Assembly: GCA_016868355.1 (NCBI GenBank)
Contig: VGHB01000015.1
Location: 1-64,000, forward strand
DNA from: Betaproteobacteria bacterium
GTDB lineage: Bacteria > Pseudomonadota > Gammaproteobacteria > Burkholderiales > Burkholderiaceae_C
DNA length: 64,000 nucleotides
Reading direction: 5' to 3'
This document shows, one piece after another, positions 18,768 through 26,904 of the stretch. Position 1 is the first letter of the stretch. Each line of letters starts with the position of its first letter. The notes beneath the pieces are model-generated. The model saw nothing but the letters and a program-made list of their open reading frames with translations, was not told the origin of the DNA and did no database searches. Made by a program: the position numbers and the translations under genes.

Positions 18768-19754
18768 TTACAGCAGGTGCTTTACGCCGTCTTGTTCGCC
18801 CTGCAGCTCGGCCAGGGTCTTGTTGATGCACTCCTGGCTGAAGGCATCTATGGTCAAGCCTTCGACAATCTTGTATTCGCCGCCGGCGCAGGTTACCGGG
18901 TAGCCGAACATGATGTCTTTGGGGATGCCGTACTCGCCGCGCGAGGGCACGCCCATGGTCACCCACTGGCCGTTGGTGCCCAGGGCCCAGTCGCGCATGT
19001 GGTCGATGGCGGCGTTGGCGGCCGAAGCAGCGGAAGACAGCCCACGCGCTTCAATGATGGCCGCACCGCGTTTGCCCACCGTTGGCAGGAACACATCCTT
19101 GTTCCAAGCGTGGTCGTTGATCATGTCCTTTACGCTGGCGCCATCAATGGTCGCGAAGCGGTAGTCGGCGTACATCGTCGGCGAGTGGTTGCCCCACACG
19201 GCCAGTTTGTGGACCGAGGCCACCGGCTTGCCAGTCTTGGCGGCCAATTGGCTCAGCGCCCGGTTGTGGTCCAGGCGCAGCATCGCGGTGAAGTTCTTCG
19301 CCGGCAGGTTCGGTGCGCTTTTCATGGCGATGTAGGCGTTGGTGTTGGCGGGGTTGCCCACCACCAGCACCTTGATGTTGCGGCTGGCAACCGCGTCCAG
19401 GGCCTTGCCCTGGGCGGTGAAGATCTGAGCATTGGCGGCCAAAAGGTCGGCGCGCTCCATGCCAGGGCCGCGTGGGCGGGCACCTACGAGCAAGGCGTAG
19501 TCGCTGTCTTTGAAGGCGGTGTTGGCGTCACTATGGGCTTCCATGCCGGCCAACAGCGGAAAGGCGCAGTCGTCGAGCTCCATCATCACGCCCTTGAGCG
19601 CCTTTTGGGCCCTTTCATCCGGAATCTCCAGCAGCTGCAGGATGACCGGTTGGTCTTTGCCCAGCATTTCGCCCGAGGCGATTCGGAACAGCAGGGCGTA
19701 ACCGATTTGACCGGCGGCGCCGGTAATGGCCACGCGGACGGGCTTTTTGCTCAT
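18768..19754 (-). CDS. mdh: Malate dehydrogenase
   Basis: A 328-residue NAD-dependent malate dehydrogenase of the long type common in beta-proteobacteria. It has the nucleotide-binding [19 protein letters not shown], the mobile-loop [17 protein letters not shown] with substrate-binding arginines, [11 protein letters not shown], and [17 protein letters not shown] with the catalytic histidine. It oxidises malate to oxaloacetate for citrate synthase. GAGGAG lies 5 bases before the ATG. The 250-base region upstream is shared with the divergent GntR gene; the palindrome there is about 190 bases from mdh, so regulation of mdh by it is less certain than for gntR and acnB. Confidence 0.96.
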   Translation of the reverse strand: MSKKPVRVAITGAAGQIGYALLFRIASGEMLGKDQPVILQLLEIPDERAQKALKGVMMELDDCAFPLLAGMEAHSDANTAFKDSDYALLVGARPRGPGMERADLLAANAQIFTAQGKALDAVASRNIKVLVVGNPANTNAYIAMKSAPNLPAKNFTAMLRLDHNRALSQLAAKTGKPVASVHKLAVWGNHSPTMYADYRFATIDGASVKDMINDHAWNKDVFLPTVGKRGAAIIEARGLSSAASAANAAIDHMRDWALGTNGQWVTMGVPSRGEYGIPKDIMFGYPVTCAGGEYKIVEGLTIDAFSQECINKTLAELQGEQDGVKHLL

Positions 19755-19940
19755 GGGAACTCCTCGATAGGCGACTGAAAAAGGGCCCTGTTGGCACTGG
19801 GCTAGCGCTGCGCCGCCGCGCGGACAGACGCGGCAGCTGATCGTTGCGGTGCGCCACAGGCTTGCAGCCCAATCGGATGCCCAAGGGTGCTCTTGAGTGT
19901 AGGTCAGAAACCCCCCGGTCAGCGAGGGTAACCCCGTATC

Positions 19941-19958
19941 TTATGTCTTATATAAGAC
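19941..19958. promoter_or_regulatory. Putative GntR operator in the mdh-gntR intergenic region
   Basis: Same 18 bases as upstream of acnB, TTATGTCTTATATAAGAC. Here the palindrome extends by one pair to 16 bp (TGTCTTATATAAGACA, 19944-19959). It lies about 43 bases before the GntR start, as an autoregulatory site would. Confidence 0.65.
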
Positions 19959-20001
19959 AAAGCAGTGGACGCTCTGCGGCCGCTGTGATGCAATTCTCCG
20001 C

Positions 20002-20772
20002 ATGGCCACCGCCACCCCACCGCGCGAAGAGGCGCCTGAAGCCGCACCCTCCTTCAGCCCGCTGTACCAACAGATCAAGGCACTGATCACCCGCAGCCTG
20101 CAGTCCGGCGAGTGGCGACCCGGGGAGGTCATTCCCAGCGAATTGGACCTGGCCGTACGCTTCAAGGTCAGCCAGGGCACGGTGCGCAAGGCCATTGATG
20201 AACTGGCCACAGAAAACCGGTTGGTGCGCCGGCAGGGCAAGGGCACCTTCGTGTCGACCCACTCCGAGCAACTCACCCAATACCGTTTCCTGCGCCTGGT
20301 TCCCGACGCCCCGGACAGTGGTGGCGAGGTGGCCCGCGTGAGCCGCCGCGTTTTGGAATGCCGCCGCGTGCGGGCGCCCGCCGATGTGGCACGAGCGCTG
20401 GAGATGAAGCCGGGTGAATCGGCGGTGCAGATCCGGCGGACGCTGTTATCCCATGGGCGCCCAACGGTATTAGACGAAATTTGGTTGCCGGGCAATCTCT
20501 TCAAAGGCCTGAGCGCGGAGCGGCTGTCGCAGTACCGCGGGCCCATGTACGCCTTGTTTGAAACCGAGTTTGGCGTCCACATGATTCGCGCCAGTGAAAA
20601 GTTACGGGCTGTGGCTGCTGATGCCTTGGCTGCAAAGTGCTTAGAACTGCCCGAGGGTTCGCCTCTTTTGAGCGTAGAGCGCTTGTCCTATTCCTATGGG
20701 GACAAGCCGGTTGAGTTGCGCCGTGGCCTGTACCACACCGCGGCTCACCATTACCGCAACGAGCTGAACTGA
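20002..20772 (+). CDS. GntR-family (HutC/FarR type) transcriptional regulator
   Basis: A 256-residue regulator. The N-terminal winged helix is clear: SPLYQQIKALITRSLQSGEW, IPSELDLAVRFKVSQGTVRK and GKGTFVSTH. After it comes a UTRA-type effector domain (VLDEIWLPGNLF, SPLLSVERLSYSY), which defines the HutC subfamily. It is divergent from mdh and lies just upstream of sdhC. The palindrome at 19944-19959 is a good candidate for its own operator, and the identical site before acnB suggests it controls TCA-cycle genes in response to a small metabolite. The effector is not known from the sequence. Confidence 0.9.
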   Translation: MATATPPREEAPEAAPSFSPLYQQIKALITRSLQSGEWRPGEVIPSELDLAVRFKVSQGTVRKAIDELATENRLVRRQGKGTFVSTHSEQLTQYRFLRLVPDAPDSGGEVARVSRRVLECRRVRAPADVARALEMKPGESAVQIRRTLLSHGRPTVLDEIWLPGNLFKGLSAERLSQYRGPMYALFETEFGVHMIRASEKLRAVAADALAAKCLELPEGSPLLSVERLSYSYGDKPVELRRGLYHTAAHHYRNELN

Positions 20773-20824
20773 TGAGCACCTGCACCTGGCCGCTGCCATC
20801 ATTCCGGATTATGCTGCGCCGCAA

Positions 20825-20830
20825 TATAAT
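20825..20830 (+). promoter_or_regulatory. Putative -10 element of the sdh operon
   Basis: A perfect TATAAT about 65 bases before the sdhC start, within an A/T-richer patch (CGCAATATAATGCC). The -35 region upstream is weak (TTCCGG at the right spacing), so the call rests on the -10 and the position only. Confidence 0.45.
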
Positions 20831-20895
20831 GCCGAATTGGCCCGATTCGACCTCGCCCCGAGGAGCGCAGTCGCCTGAAGTTGAGGAACACCACG

Positions 20896-21324
20896 ATGGC
20901 CGAGGCTCTTAAACCGCGCCCCACTTACCGCAACATCCATATCACGCAGATCCTGCAGTACCGCTTGCCGCCTGCGGGTATTGTGTCGATCCTTCACCGT
21001 GTCAGTGGTGCGGTGATGTTCTTGTTGCTGCCGTTCATTGTGTGGCTGCTGGATGTCAGCTTGAGCTCGGAGATCAGCTATGAGCAGTTCACCGCCGCTT
21101 TCGGCGTGGGCATCGGCTTCGTGCCTGGCTGGATGGTCAAACTCTTGGTGCTGGGCCTAATTTGGGCCTATTTGCATCACTTCATCTCCGGGGTTCGCCA
21201 TCTTTGGATGGACATGACACACAGCGTCACCAAGGAACAGGGCCACTCCTCGGCCATCGTCACCTTGGCCTCAAGCCTCGCGCTCACCGTCGTGCTGGGC
21301 GCCAAGCTGTTCGGGCTCATTTGA
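20896..21324 (+). CDS. sdhC: Succinate dehydrogenase cytochrome b556 subunit
   Basis: A 142-residue membrane anchor of complex II with three hydrophobic helices. It shows the family start RPTYRNIHITQILQYRLP, the quinone/heme region SILHRVSGAVMF (Ser, Arg) and the heme-ligand helix LHHFISGVRHLWMD. ATG 20896 is preceded by TTGAGGAACACCACG, with GAGGA at good spacing. First gene of sdhCDAB, which couples succinate oxidation to quinone reduction. Confidence 0.95.
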   Translation: MAEALKPRPTYRNIHITQILQYRLPPAGIVSILHRVSGAVMFLLLPFIVWLLDVSLSSEISYEQFTAAFGVGIGFVPGWMVKLLVLGLIWAYLHHFISGVRHLWMDMTHSVTKEQGHSSAIVTLASSLALTVVLGAKLFGLI

Positions 21325-21367
21325 GCCGCACCTTCCTCTTTCTGACTCACGCAGTACCGAGAACACC

Positions 21368-21730
21368 ATGCAACAGAACTACGGTTCCAAGCGCATCGTC
21401 GTGGGCGCGCACTACGGCATGCGCGACTGGCTCAGCCAGCGTGTTACCGCGGGCCTTATGGCCCTGTTTACCATCGTCTTGTTGGTGCAGGTGCTGTTCG
21501 GTGGCCCTCTGGGCTATGACCGCTGGGCGGCCGTTTTTTCCGCGCAGTGGATGAAGGTCCTGACCTTTGTGGTCATCGTGGCGCTGGGCTGGCATGCTTG
21601 GGTGGGCGTACGCGACATCTGGATGGATTACGTCAAACCGGTGGCCGTACGGCTGCTGCTGCAGGTCTTTACCATCGTGTGGCTGGTGGGCTGCACGGGC
21701 TGGTCGGTTCAGGTTCTCTGGAGGCTTTGA
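21368..21730 (+). CDS. sdhD: Succinate dehydrogenase membrane anchor subunit
   Basis: A 120-residue protein with three membrane helices. The start SKRIVVGAHYGMRDWLSQRV and the helix VVIVALGWHAWVGVRDIWMD, with the heme-ligand histidine and the quinone-site Asp/Tyr region, are typical of SdhD. Follows sdhC by 43 bases and ends just before sdhA. Confidence 0.93.
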   Translation: MQQNYGSKRIVVGAHYGMRDWLSQRVTAGLMALFTIVLLVQVLFGGPLGYDRWAAVFSAQWMKVLTFVVIVALGWHAWVGVRDIWMDYVKPVAVRLLLQVFTIVWLVGCTGWSVQVLWRL

Positions 21731-21732
21731 TC

Positions 21733-23529
21733 ATGGCAGTAGGAAGTTCCTTGCCTAAGCGTAAGTTCGATGTGGTGATCATTGGCGCTGGCGGCTCGGG
21801 CATGCGGGCCTCGCTGCAATTGGCCCGTACTGGCCTGAACGTGGCAGTGTTGTCCAAGGTGTTTCCCACCCGGTCGCACACTGTTGCCGCGCAGGGCGGT
21901 ATCGGTGCTTCGCTGGGCAATATGAGCGAAGACACTTGGCACTACCACTTCTTCGACACCGTCAAGGGGTCGGATTGGCTGGGTGACCAAGACGCCATCG
22001 AGTTCATGTGCCGTGAAGCTCCGAAAGTGGTCTACGAGCTCGAGCACTTCGGCATGCCCTTTGACCGCAACCCAGACGGCACCATCTACCAGCGCCCCTT
22101 CGGCGGCCATACCGCCAACTATGGCGAGAAGCCGGTGCAGCGCGCCTGTGCTGCGGCCGACCGCACTGGCCATGCGATGCTGCATACGCTGTACCAGCAG
22201 AACGTGAAGGCCCGCACCCAGTTCTTCGTGGAGTGGATGGCGCTTGACCTCATCCGCGACGCCGACGGCGACGTGGTGGGCGTGACCGCGTTGGAGATGG
22301 AAACCGGCGATGTGCACATCCTGGAAGGCAAGACGGTGCTGCTGGCCACGGGTGGCGCAGGCCGCATCTTTGCCGCGTCCACCAACGCCTTCATCAACAC
22401 CGGTGACGGCCTGGGCATGGCCGCGCGCGCCGGTATTCCATTGGAAGACATGGAGTTCTGGCAGTTTCACCCCACCGGTGTGGCTGGTGCCGGGGTGCTG
22501 CTGACTGAGGGTTGCCGCGGCGAGGGTGCCATTTTGCGCAACTCCAACGGCGAGCGGTTCATGGAGCGCTATGCGCCCACCCTGAAGGACTTGGCGCCAC
22601 GCGACTTCGTTTCGCGTTGCATGGACCAGGAGATCAAGGAAGGGCGCGGCTGTGGCCCCAACAAGGACTATGTGGTCTTGGACATGACCCACCTGGGCGC
22701 CGAAACCATCATGAAGCGCCTGCCCTCGGTTTACGAGATTGGTCATAATTTCGCCAATGTGGACATCACCAAGGAGCCGATCCCGGTGGTGCCCACCATC
22801 CACTACCAAATGGGCGGCATCCCCACCAACATTCACGGTCAGGTAGTAGCGCCCGCACCGGACGGGTCGCAGCGCATCGTCAACGGCTTGTACGCGGTGG
22901 GTGAGTGCGCCTGCGTGAGCGTGCACGGGGCCAACCGCTTGGGCACCAACTCGCTGCTCGACCTTTTGGTCTTCGGCCGTGCCGCTGGTAACCACATCGT
23001 CGACTTTGCAAAGCAGTCGCGCACCCACAAGGACCTTCCGGCCAATGCCGCCGACCGTTCGTTGGCGCGCTTGGCACGTTTGGATTCAGCCACTGATGGC
23101 GAATATGCGCAGGACGTGGCCAACGACATCCGCAAAACGATGCAGCAACACGCCGGCGTGTTCCGCACCCAGGCCAGTATGGGTGAAGGTGTGGCCAAGA
23201 TGGGCGCCATCACCGAGCGCGCCAAGTCGATCGCCCTGAAAGACAAGTCCAAGGTCTTCAACACTGCGCGCATCGAGGCGCTGGAAGTGGAAAACCTGGT
23301 CGAGTCTGCCAACGCTACGATGGTCTCCGCTGCCGCTCGCAAGGAAAGCCGAGGTGCCCACACGGTCAGCGATTACGGCGACACCCCCGAACACCCCAAC
23401 GGCCGCAACGACCAGGAGTGGATGAAGCACACCCTGTGGTTCAGCGAAGGCAACCGCTTGGCCTACAAGCCCGTCAACCTCAAGCCCCTGACCGTCGAAA
23501 GCATTCCACCTAAGGTGAGGACCTTCTGA
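21733..23529 (+). CDS. sdhA: Succinate dehydrogenase flavoprotein subunit
   Basis: A 598-residue FAD-carrying catalytic subunit. It has the dinucleotide fold VVIIGAGGSGMRASLQLA, the covalent FAD-histidine region TRSHTVAAQGGIGASLGN, the active-site segment FWQFHPTGVAGAG, HYQMGGIPTN and the C-terminal RKESRGAH. It oxidises succinate to fumarate on the cytoplasmic side of complex II. ATG 21733 begins two bases after the sdhD stop. The frame extends upstream over sdhD but that part has no family similarity. Confidence 0.97.
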   Translation: MAVGSSLPKRKFDVVIIGAGGSGMRASLQLARTGLNVAVLSKVFPTRSHTVAAQGGIGASLGNMSEDTWHYHFFDTVKGSDWLGDQDAIEFMCREAPKVVYELEHFGMPFDRNPDGTIYQRPFGGHTANYGEKPVQRACAAADRTGHAMLHTLYQQNVKARTQFFVEWMALDLIRDADGDVVGVTALEMETGDVHILEGKTVLLATGGAGRIFAASTNAFINTGDGLGMAARAGIPLEDMEFWQFHPTGVAGAGVLLTEGCRGEGAILRNSNGERFMERYAPTLKDLAPRDFVSRCMDQEIKEGRGCGPNKDYVVLDMTHLGAETIMKRLPSVYEIGHNFANVDITKEPIPVVPTIHYQMGGIPTNIHGQVVAPAPDGSQRIVNGLYAVGECACVSVHGANRLGTNSLLDLLVFGRAAGNHIVDFAKQSRTHKDLPANAADRSLARLARLDSATDGEYAQDVANDIRKTMQQHAGVFRTQASMGEGVAKMGAITERAKSIALKDKSKVFNTARIEALEVENLVESANATMVSAAARKESRGAHTVSDYGDTPEHPNGRNDQEWMKHTLWFSEGNRLAYKPVNLKPLTVESIPPKVRTF

Positions 23530-23613
23530 GGCGCTGTTGGACAGACCGAACAAAGCGGGCTCTGTCCCCAGCTGACTAAAGAACCCCTCCCACCCAAGCA
23601 GTAAAAGGCCCCC

Positions 23614-24318
23614 ATGACCAAGCGCACCTTCCAAATCTACCGCTACGACCCTGACCAGGACGCCAAGCCGTACATGCAGACCCTCGAAGTGGAACTCGAT
23701 GGTTCTGAGCGCATGCTGCTCGACGCCTTGATGAAACTCAAGGCTGTGGACCCCACGCTGAGTTTTCGCCGCTCTTGCCGTGAGGGCGTGTGCGGTTCAG
23801 ACGCGATGAACATCAACGGCAAGAACGGGCTGGCCTGCCTGACCAATATGCGCAGCCTGCCGGGTACCGTGGTGCTCAAGCCGCTGCCTGGGCTGCCGGT
23901 CATCCGCGACTTGATCGTGGACATGACGCAATTCTTCAAGCAGTACCACTCCATCAAGCCCTATCTGGTCAACGATACTATTCCTCCCGAAAAGGAGCGT
24001 CTGCAGTCGCCCGAGGAGCGCGAAGAACTCAATGGCCTGTACGAGTGCATCTTGTGCGCGTCCTGCTCAACCAGCTGCCCCAGCTTCTGGTGGAACCCGG
24101 ATAAGTTCGTGGGTCCGGCAGGCTTGCTGCAGGCCTACCGCTTCATTGCCGACAGTCGCGATCAGGCCACGGGTGACCGCTTGGACAACCTGGAAGATCC
24201 GTACCGCTTGTTCCGCTGCCACACCATCATGAACTGCGTGGATGTGTGCCCCAAGGGGCTCAACCCCACCAAGGCCATCGGCAAGATCAAAGAGTTAATG
24301 GTGCGGCGCGCGGTTTAA
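23614..24318 (+). CDS. sdhB: Succinate dehydrogenase iron-sulfur subunit
   Basis: A 234-residue subunit carrying the electron-transfer clusters. The 2Fe-2S motif is SCREGVCGSDAMNINGKNGL with its cysteines. The C-terminal ferredoxin motifs are CILCASCSTSCPSFWWN and CHTIMNCVDVCPKGLNP. It passes electrons from FAD to quinone. Separated from sdhA by 84 bases that contain no gene. Confidence 0.97.
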   Translation: MTKRTFQIYRYDPDQDAKPYMQTLEVELDGSERMLLDALMKLKAVDPTLSFRRSCREGVCGSDAMNINGKNGLACLTNMRSLPGTVVLKPLPGLPVIRDLIVDMTQFFKQYHSIKPYLVNDTIPPEKERLQSPEEREELNGLYECILCASCSTSCPSFWWNPDKFVGPAGLLQAYRFIADSRDQATGDRLDNLEDPYRLFRCHTIMNCVDVCPKGLNPTKAIGKIKELMVRRAV

Positions 24319-24378
24319 GGCGCTGTTCTCTTCACCAAGCGGTCGCACAGCGCTCAGATCATTTAGGCTCGAGCAAGC

Positions 24379-24684
24379 ATGGTCGCTGAGACTGCAGACT
24401 TGGGTGCACAGCCTGGTAACCAGGATCTCTTGGGGGCATCGGCTCTCAACCAGCTCAAGTGGCGGTGCCGGCGGGGGCTGTTGGAGAACGATCTGTTCAT
24501 TGAGCGCTTTTTCACCCGATACGAGCGCGAACTGACCAAGGGACATGCCGCTGGGCTGATGAAGTTGATGGACCTGCCCGACAACGACCTGCTGGACCTG
24601 CTGCTGCGCAGGCAGGACCCGCAAGGTGAGCTGGCAAGCGAAGGCGTACTGCAGGTGCTGACGCTGATGCGAACGCCAGCCTAA
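24379..24684 (+). CDS. sdhE: FAD assembly factor SdhE (CptB/DUF339)
   Basis: A 101-residue protein needed to attach FAD covalently to SdhA. The family signature is present: LNQLKWRCRRGLLENDLFIE, containing the RGxxE motif, followed by DNDLLDLLLRR. Its place between sdhB and gltA matches the usual beta-proteobacterial order. The ~15 extra residues before SALNQLKWR are variable and the exact start is not certain. Confidence 0.93.
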   Translation: MVAETADLGAQPGNQDLLGASALNQLKWRCRRGLLENDLFIERFFTRYERELTKGHAAGLMKLMDLPDNDLLDLLLRRQDPQGELASEGVLQVLTLMRTPA

Positions 24685-24708
24685 GGACTACACCGAAAGG
24701 AAGCTGCG

Positions 24709-26022
24709 ATGATCCCCTCTGATGTGAAAGCCACCCTGTCTTTCTCCGACGGCAGCCCCAGCATGGATCTGCCCATATACAAGGGATCGGTGGGCCCCAA
24801 TGTCATCGACATTCGCAAGCTCTACGGGCAGACAGGTAAGTTCACCTACGACCCGGGCTTCCTGAGCACCGCGTCTTGCAACTCAACCATCACCTACATC
24901 GACGGTGACAAGGGCGAGCTGCTCTACCGTGGCTACCCGATTGAGCAGCTGGCACAGAACTGCGACTTCATGGAGGTGTGCTACCTGCTGCTCAAGGGTG
25001 AGCTGCCCAATCCGCAGGAGAAGAAAGACTTTGACCGCTTGGTGAGCGTGCATACCATGGTCAACGAGCAGATGCAGTTCTTCTTGCGTGGCTTCCGCCG
25101 CGACGCTCACCCCATGGCGGTGATGACGGGCTTGGTAGGGGCCCTGTCGGCGTTTTATCACGACAGTACCGATGTGCATAACCCCGAGCACCGGGCCATC
25201 GCCGCGATCCGCCTGATCGCTAAGATGCCTACCTTGGTGGCCATGTCCTACAAGTACGGCATTGGTCAGCCCTACATCTACCCGAAGAATTCCCTGAGCT
25301 ATTCGGCGAACTTCATGCGCATGATGTTCGCTACGCCCTGTGAAGACTACGAGCCCAACGAGGTGCTGGTGCGTGCGATGGACCGCATCTTCATCTTGCA
25401 CGCCGACCATGAGCAGAACGCGTCGACCTCGACGGTCCGCATGTGCGGTTCTTCAGGCACAAACCCGTTCGCGGCCATCGCCGCTGGCGTGGCCTGCTTG
25501 TGGGGCCCGGCACACGGTGGTGCGAACGAAGCCTGCCTGAATATGCTGGGCGACATTCAAAAGCAAGGGGGAGTGGAGAAGATTGGCGAGTTCATCAAGC
25601 AGGTCAAGGACAAGAACTCCAGCGTCAAGCTGATGGGCTTTGGCCACCGCGTGTACAAGAACTACGACCCTCGCGCCAAGCTGATGCGCGAGACGTGTCA
25701 CGAGGTGCTGGGCGCAGTGGGCCTGGGGAACGACCCCTTGTTCAAGCTGGCCATGGCGCTGGAAAAGATCGCCTTGGAAGATGAATACTTCGTGGCGCGC
25801 AAGCTCTACCCGAACGTGGACTTCTACTCGGGTATCGTGCAGCGGGCCATTGGTATCCCGGTGCCGCTGTTCACCGCCATCTTTGCGCTGGCCCGCACCG
25901 TGGGTTGGATTGCGCAGCTTGATGAGATGATTGGCGATCCGGAGTACAAGATCGGCCGTCCGCGCCAGCTGTTCGTGGGATCTGAGCCCCGCCACGTTAA
26001 GCCGTTGGCCCAGCGCGGTTAA
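24709..26022 (+). CDS. gltA: Citrate synthase (type II)
   Basis: A 437-residue hexameric-type citrate synthase that condenses oxaloacetate and acetyl-CoA. It has the N-terminal beta domain ([29 protein letters not shown]), [14 protein letters not shown], the catalytic [15 protein letters not shown] and the active-site [15 protein letters not shown], ending with [13 protein letters not shown] lies 7 bases before the ATG. Closes the rightward sdh-gltA block. Confidence 0.97.
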   Translation: MIPSDVKATLSFSDGSPSMDLPIYKGSVGPNVIDIRKLYGQTGKFTYDPGFLSTASCNSTITYIDGDKGELLYRGYPIEQLAQNCDFMEVCYLLLKGELPNPQEKKDFDRLVSVHTMVNEQMQFFLRGFRRDAHPMAVMTGLVGALSAFYHDSTDVHNPEHRAIAAIRLIAKMPTLVAMSYKYGIGQPYIYPKNSLSYSANFMRMMFATPCEDYEPNEVLVRAMDRIFILHADHEQNASTSTVRMCGSSGTNPFAAIAAGVACLWGPAHGGANEACLNMLGDIQKQGGVEKIGEFIKQVKDKNSSVKLMGFGHRVYKNYDPRAKLMRETCHEVLGAVGLGNDPLFKLAMALEKIALEDEYFVARKLYPNVDFYSGIVQRAIGIPVPLFTAIFALARTVGWIAQLDEMIGDPEYKIGRPRQLFVGSEPRHVKPLAQRG

Positions 26023-26108
26023 TCGAGCTGAACGCTGCTTTAGCGGCTGTCCAGGCCGGTGCGCTGTCCCAGGGCTTTATCGGCCCGGTGCGCGCTGTGA
26101 CTGCGCCC

Positions 26109-26765
26109 TCACGGCGTGGCTTGGCCCGATGTGGCCTTCAGGCTGTTGGCGAAATGGCGTTGCATGGCCTGGGATGCGGCGCCCGCGTCGCCCGCGTGAA
26201 TGGCCGCCATGATGGCTCGGTGCTCGGCCAATGACTGCGAGAGGCGGCCCTTCTTGAACAGGGAGTGGTGGCGGTTGAGCTTCATCACCTTGCGCAGGTC
26301 GGCCACGATCTGCGTGCGCCAGCGGTTGCCGGCCAATTCCAGCAGCTTGAAGTGAAAGGCTTCGTTGGTCGAGAAGAATGCTTCGCGCTGGCGGACTTGT
26401 TTTTCCAATTGGTCGTGCAAGGCTTGCAAGGCTTCAACCGCCCCAGTGTGTGCGCTGGCAGCCACTTCGCCGGCGGCATCGCTTTCGAGCAGAGCCAACA
26501 GCCGGTAGACCTGCTGCACATCGTCGCTGGAGGGCTCGGTCACATACGCGCCGCGGCGCACCTTCATCGTCACCAGGCCTTCTGTCGCCAGAACCTTGAG
26601 GGCTTCTCGCAAGGGCGTTCGGCTGATGCCCCAGGTGGCGGCCAGCTTCAGTTCGTCAACCCAGCTGCCGGGCTCAAGCTCCCGGTTGAAGATCTGTTGG
26701 CGCAGGCGTTCGGCCACCTCTTCGTACAAGGCGCGTGGAGCAAGGCTGTGGGCGGCCGATGCCAT
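26109..26765 (-). CDS. GntR-family regulator with FCD domain
   Basis: A 218-residue repressor-type protein. The winged helix spans about residues 12-78 ([44 protein letters not shown]). The helical FCD ligand-binding domain follows, with the metal-site residues expected in [14 protein letters not shown] and [13 protein letters not shown]. It is divergent from scpA, with the start codons about 140 bases apart, so it probably controls the propionyl-CoA/methylmalonyl-CoA operon in response to a pathway acid or CoA ester. An A/T-rich inverted repeat that contains the likely scpA -10 lies between them. Confidence 0.9.
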   Translation of the reverse strand: MASAAHSLAPRALYEEVAERLRQQIFNRELEPGSWVDELKLAATWGISRTPLREALKVLATEGLVTMKVRRGAYVTEPSSDDVQQVYRLLALLESDAAGEVAASAHTGAVEALQALHDQLEKQVRQREAFFSTNEAFHFKLLELAGNRWRTQIVADLRKVMKLNRHHSLFKKGRLSQSLAEHRAIMAAIHAGDAGAASQAMQRHFANSLKATSGQATP

Positions 26766-26801
26766 GGCGGGGTGCGGATTAAAGCCTGGTGCAAGTGATT
26801 C

Positions 26802-26819
26802 TGCATTTATAATTATGCA
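26802..26819. promoter_or_regulatory. Putative operator/promoter between the FCD regulator and scpA
   Basis: TGCATTTATAATTATGCA has five-base inverted arms (TGCAT...ATGCA) around a core with the perfect palindrome ATAATTAT. A TATAAT at 26808-26813 could be the scpA -10 element, so a regulator bound here would block transcription. It is the most A/T-rich patch of the intergenic region. Confidence 0.5.
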
Positions 26820-26904
26820 TCACAAGCCCTCGGCTTGCTATAGACCAACCCCCCTGGTGATTCGTCCGCCCCCGGGGCATCATGCGCCGATCCAAGGAGC
26901 CTTC

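Noticed and set aside
18690-19790. Shared GGGCCCTTTTTC on the minus strand upstream of both the CoA lyase and mdh
   Set aside because: Only 12 bases, no symmetry beyond GGGCCC and no consistent spacing to the starts; not enough to call a regulatory element.
21709-23028. 439-codon open frame antisense to sdhA
   Set aside because: Shadow of sdhA; composition is typical of reverse reading of a GC-rich gene.
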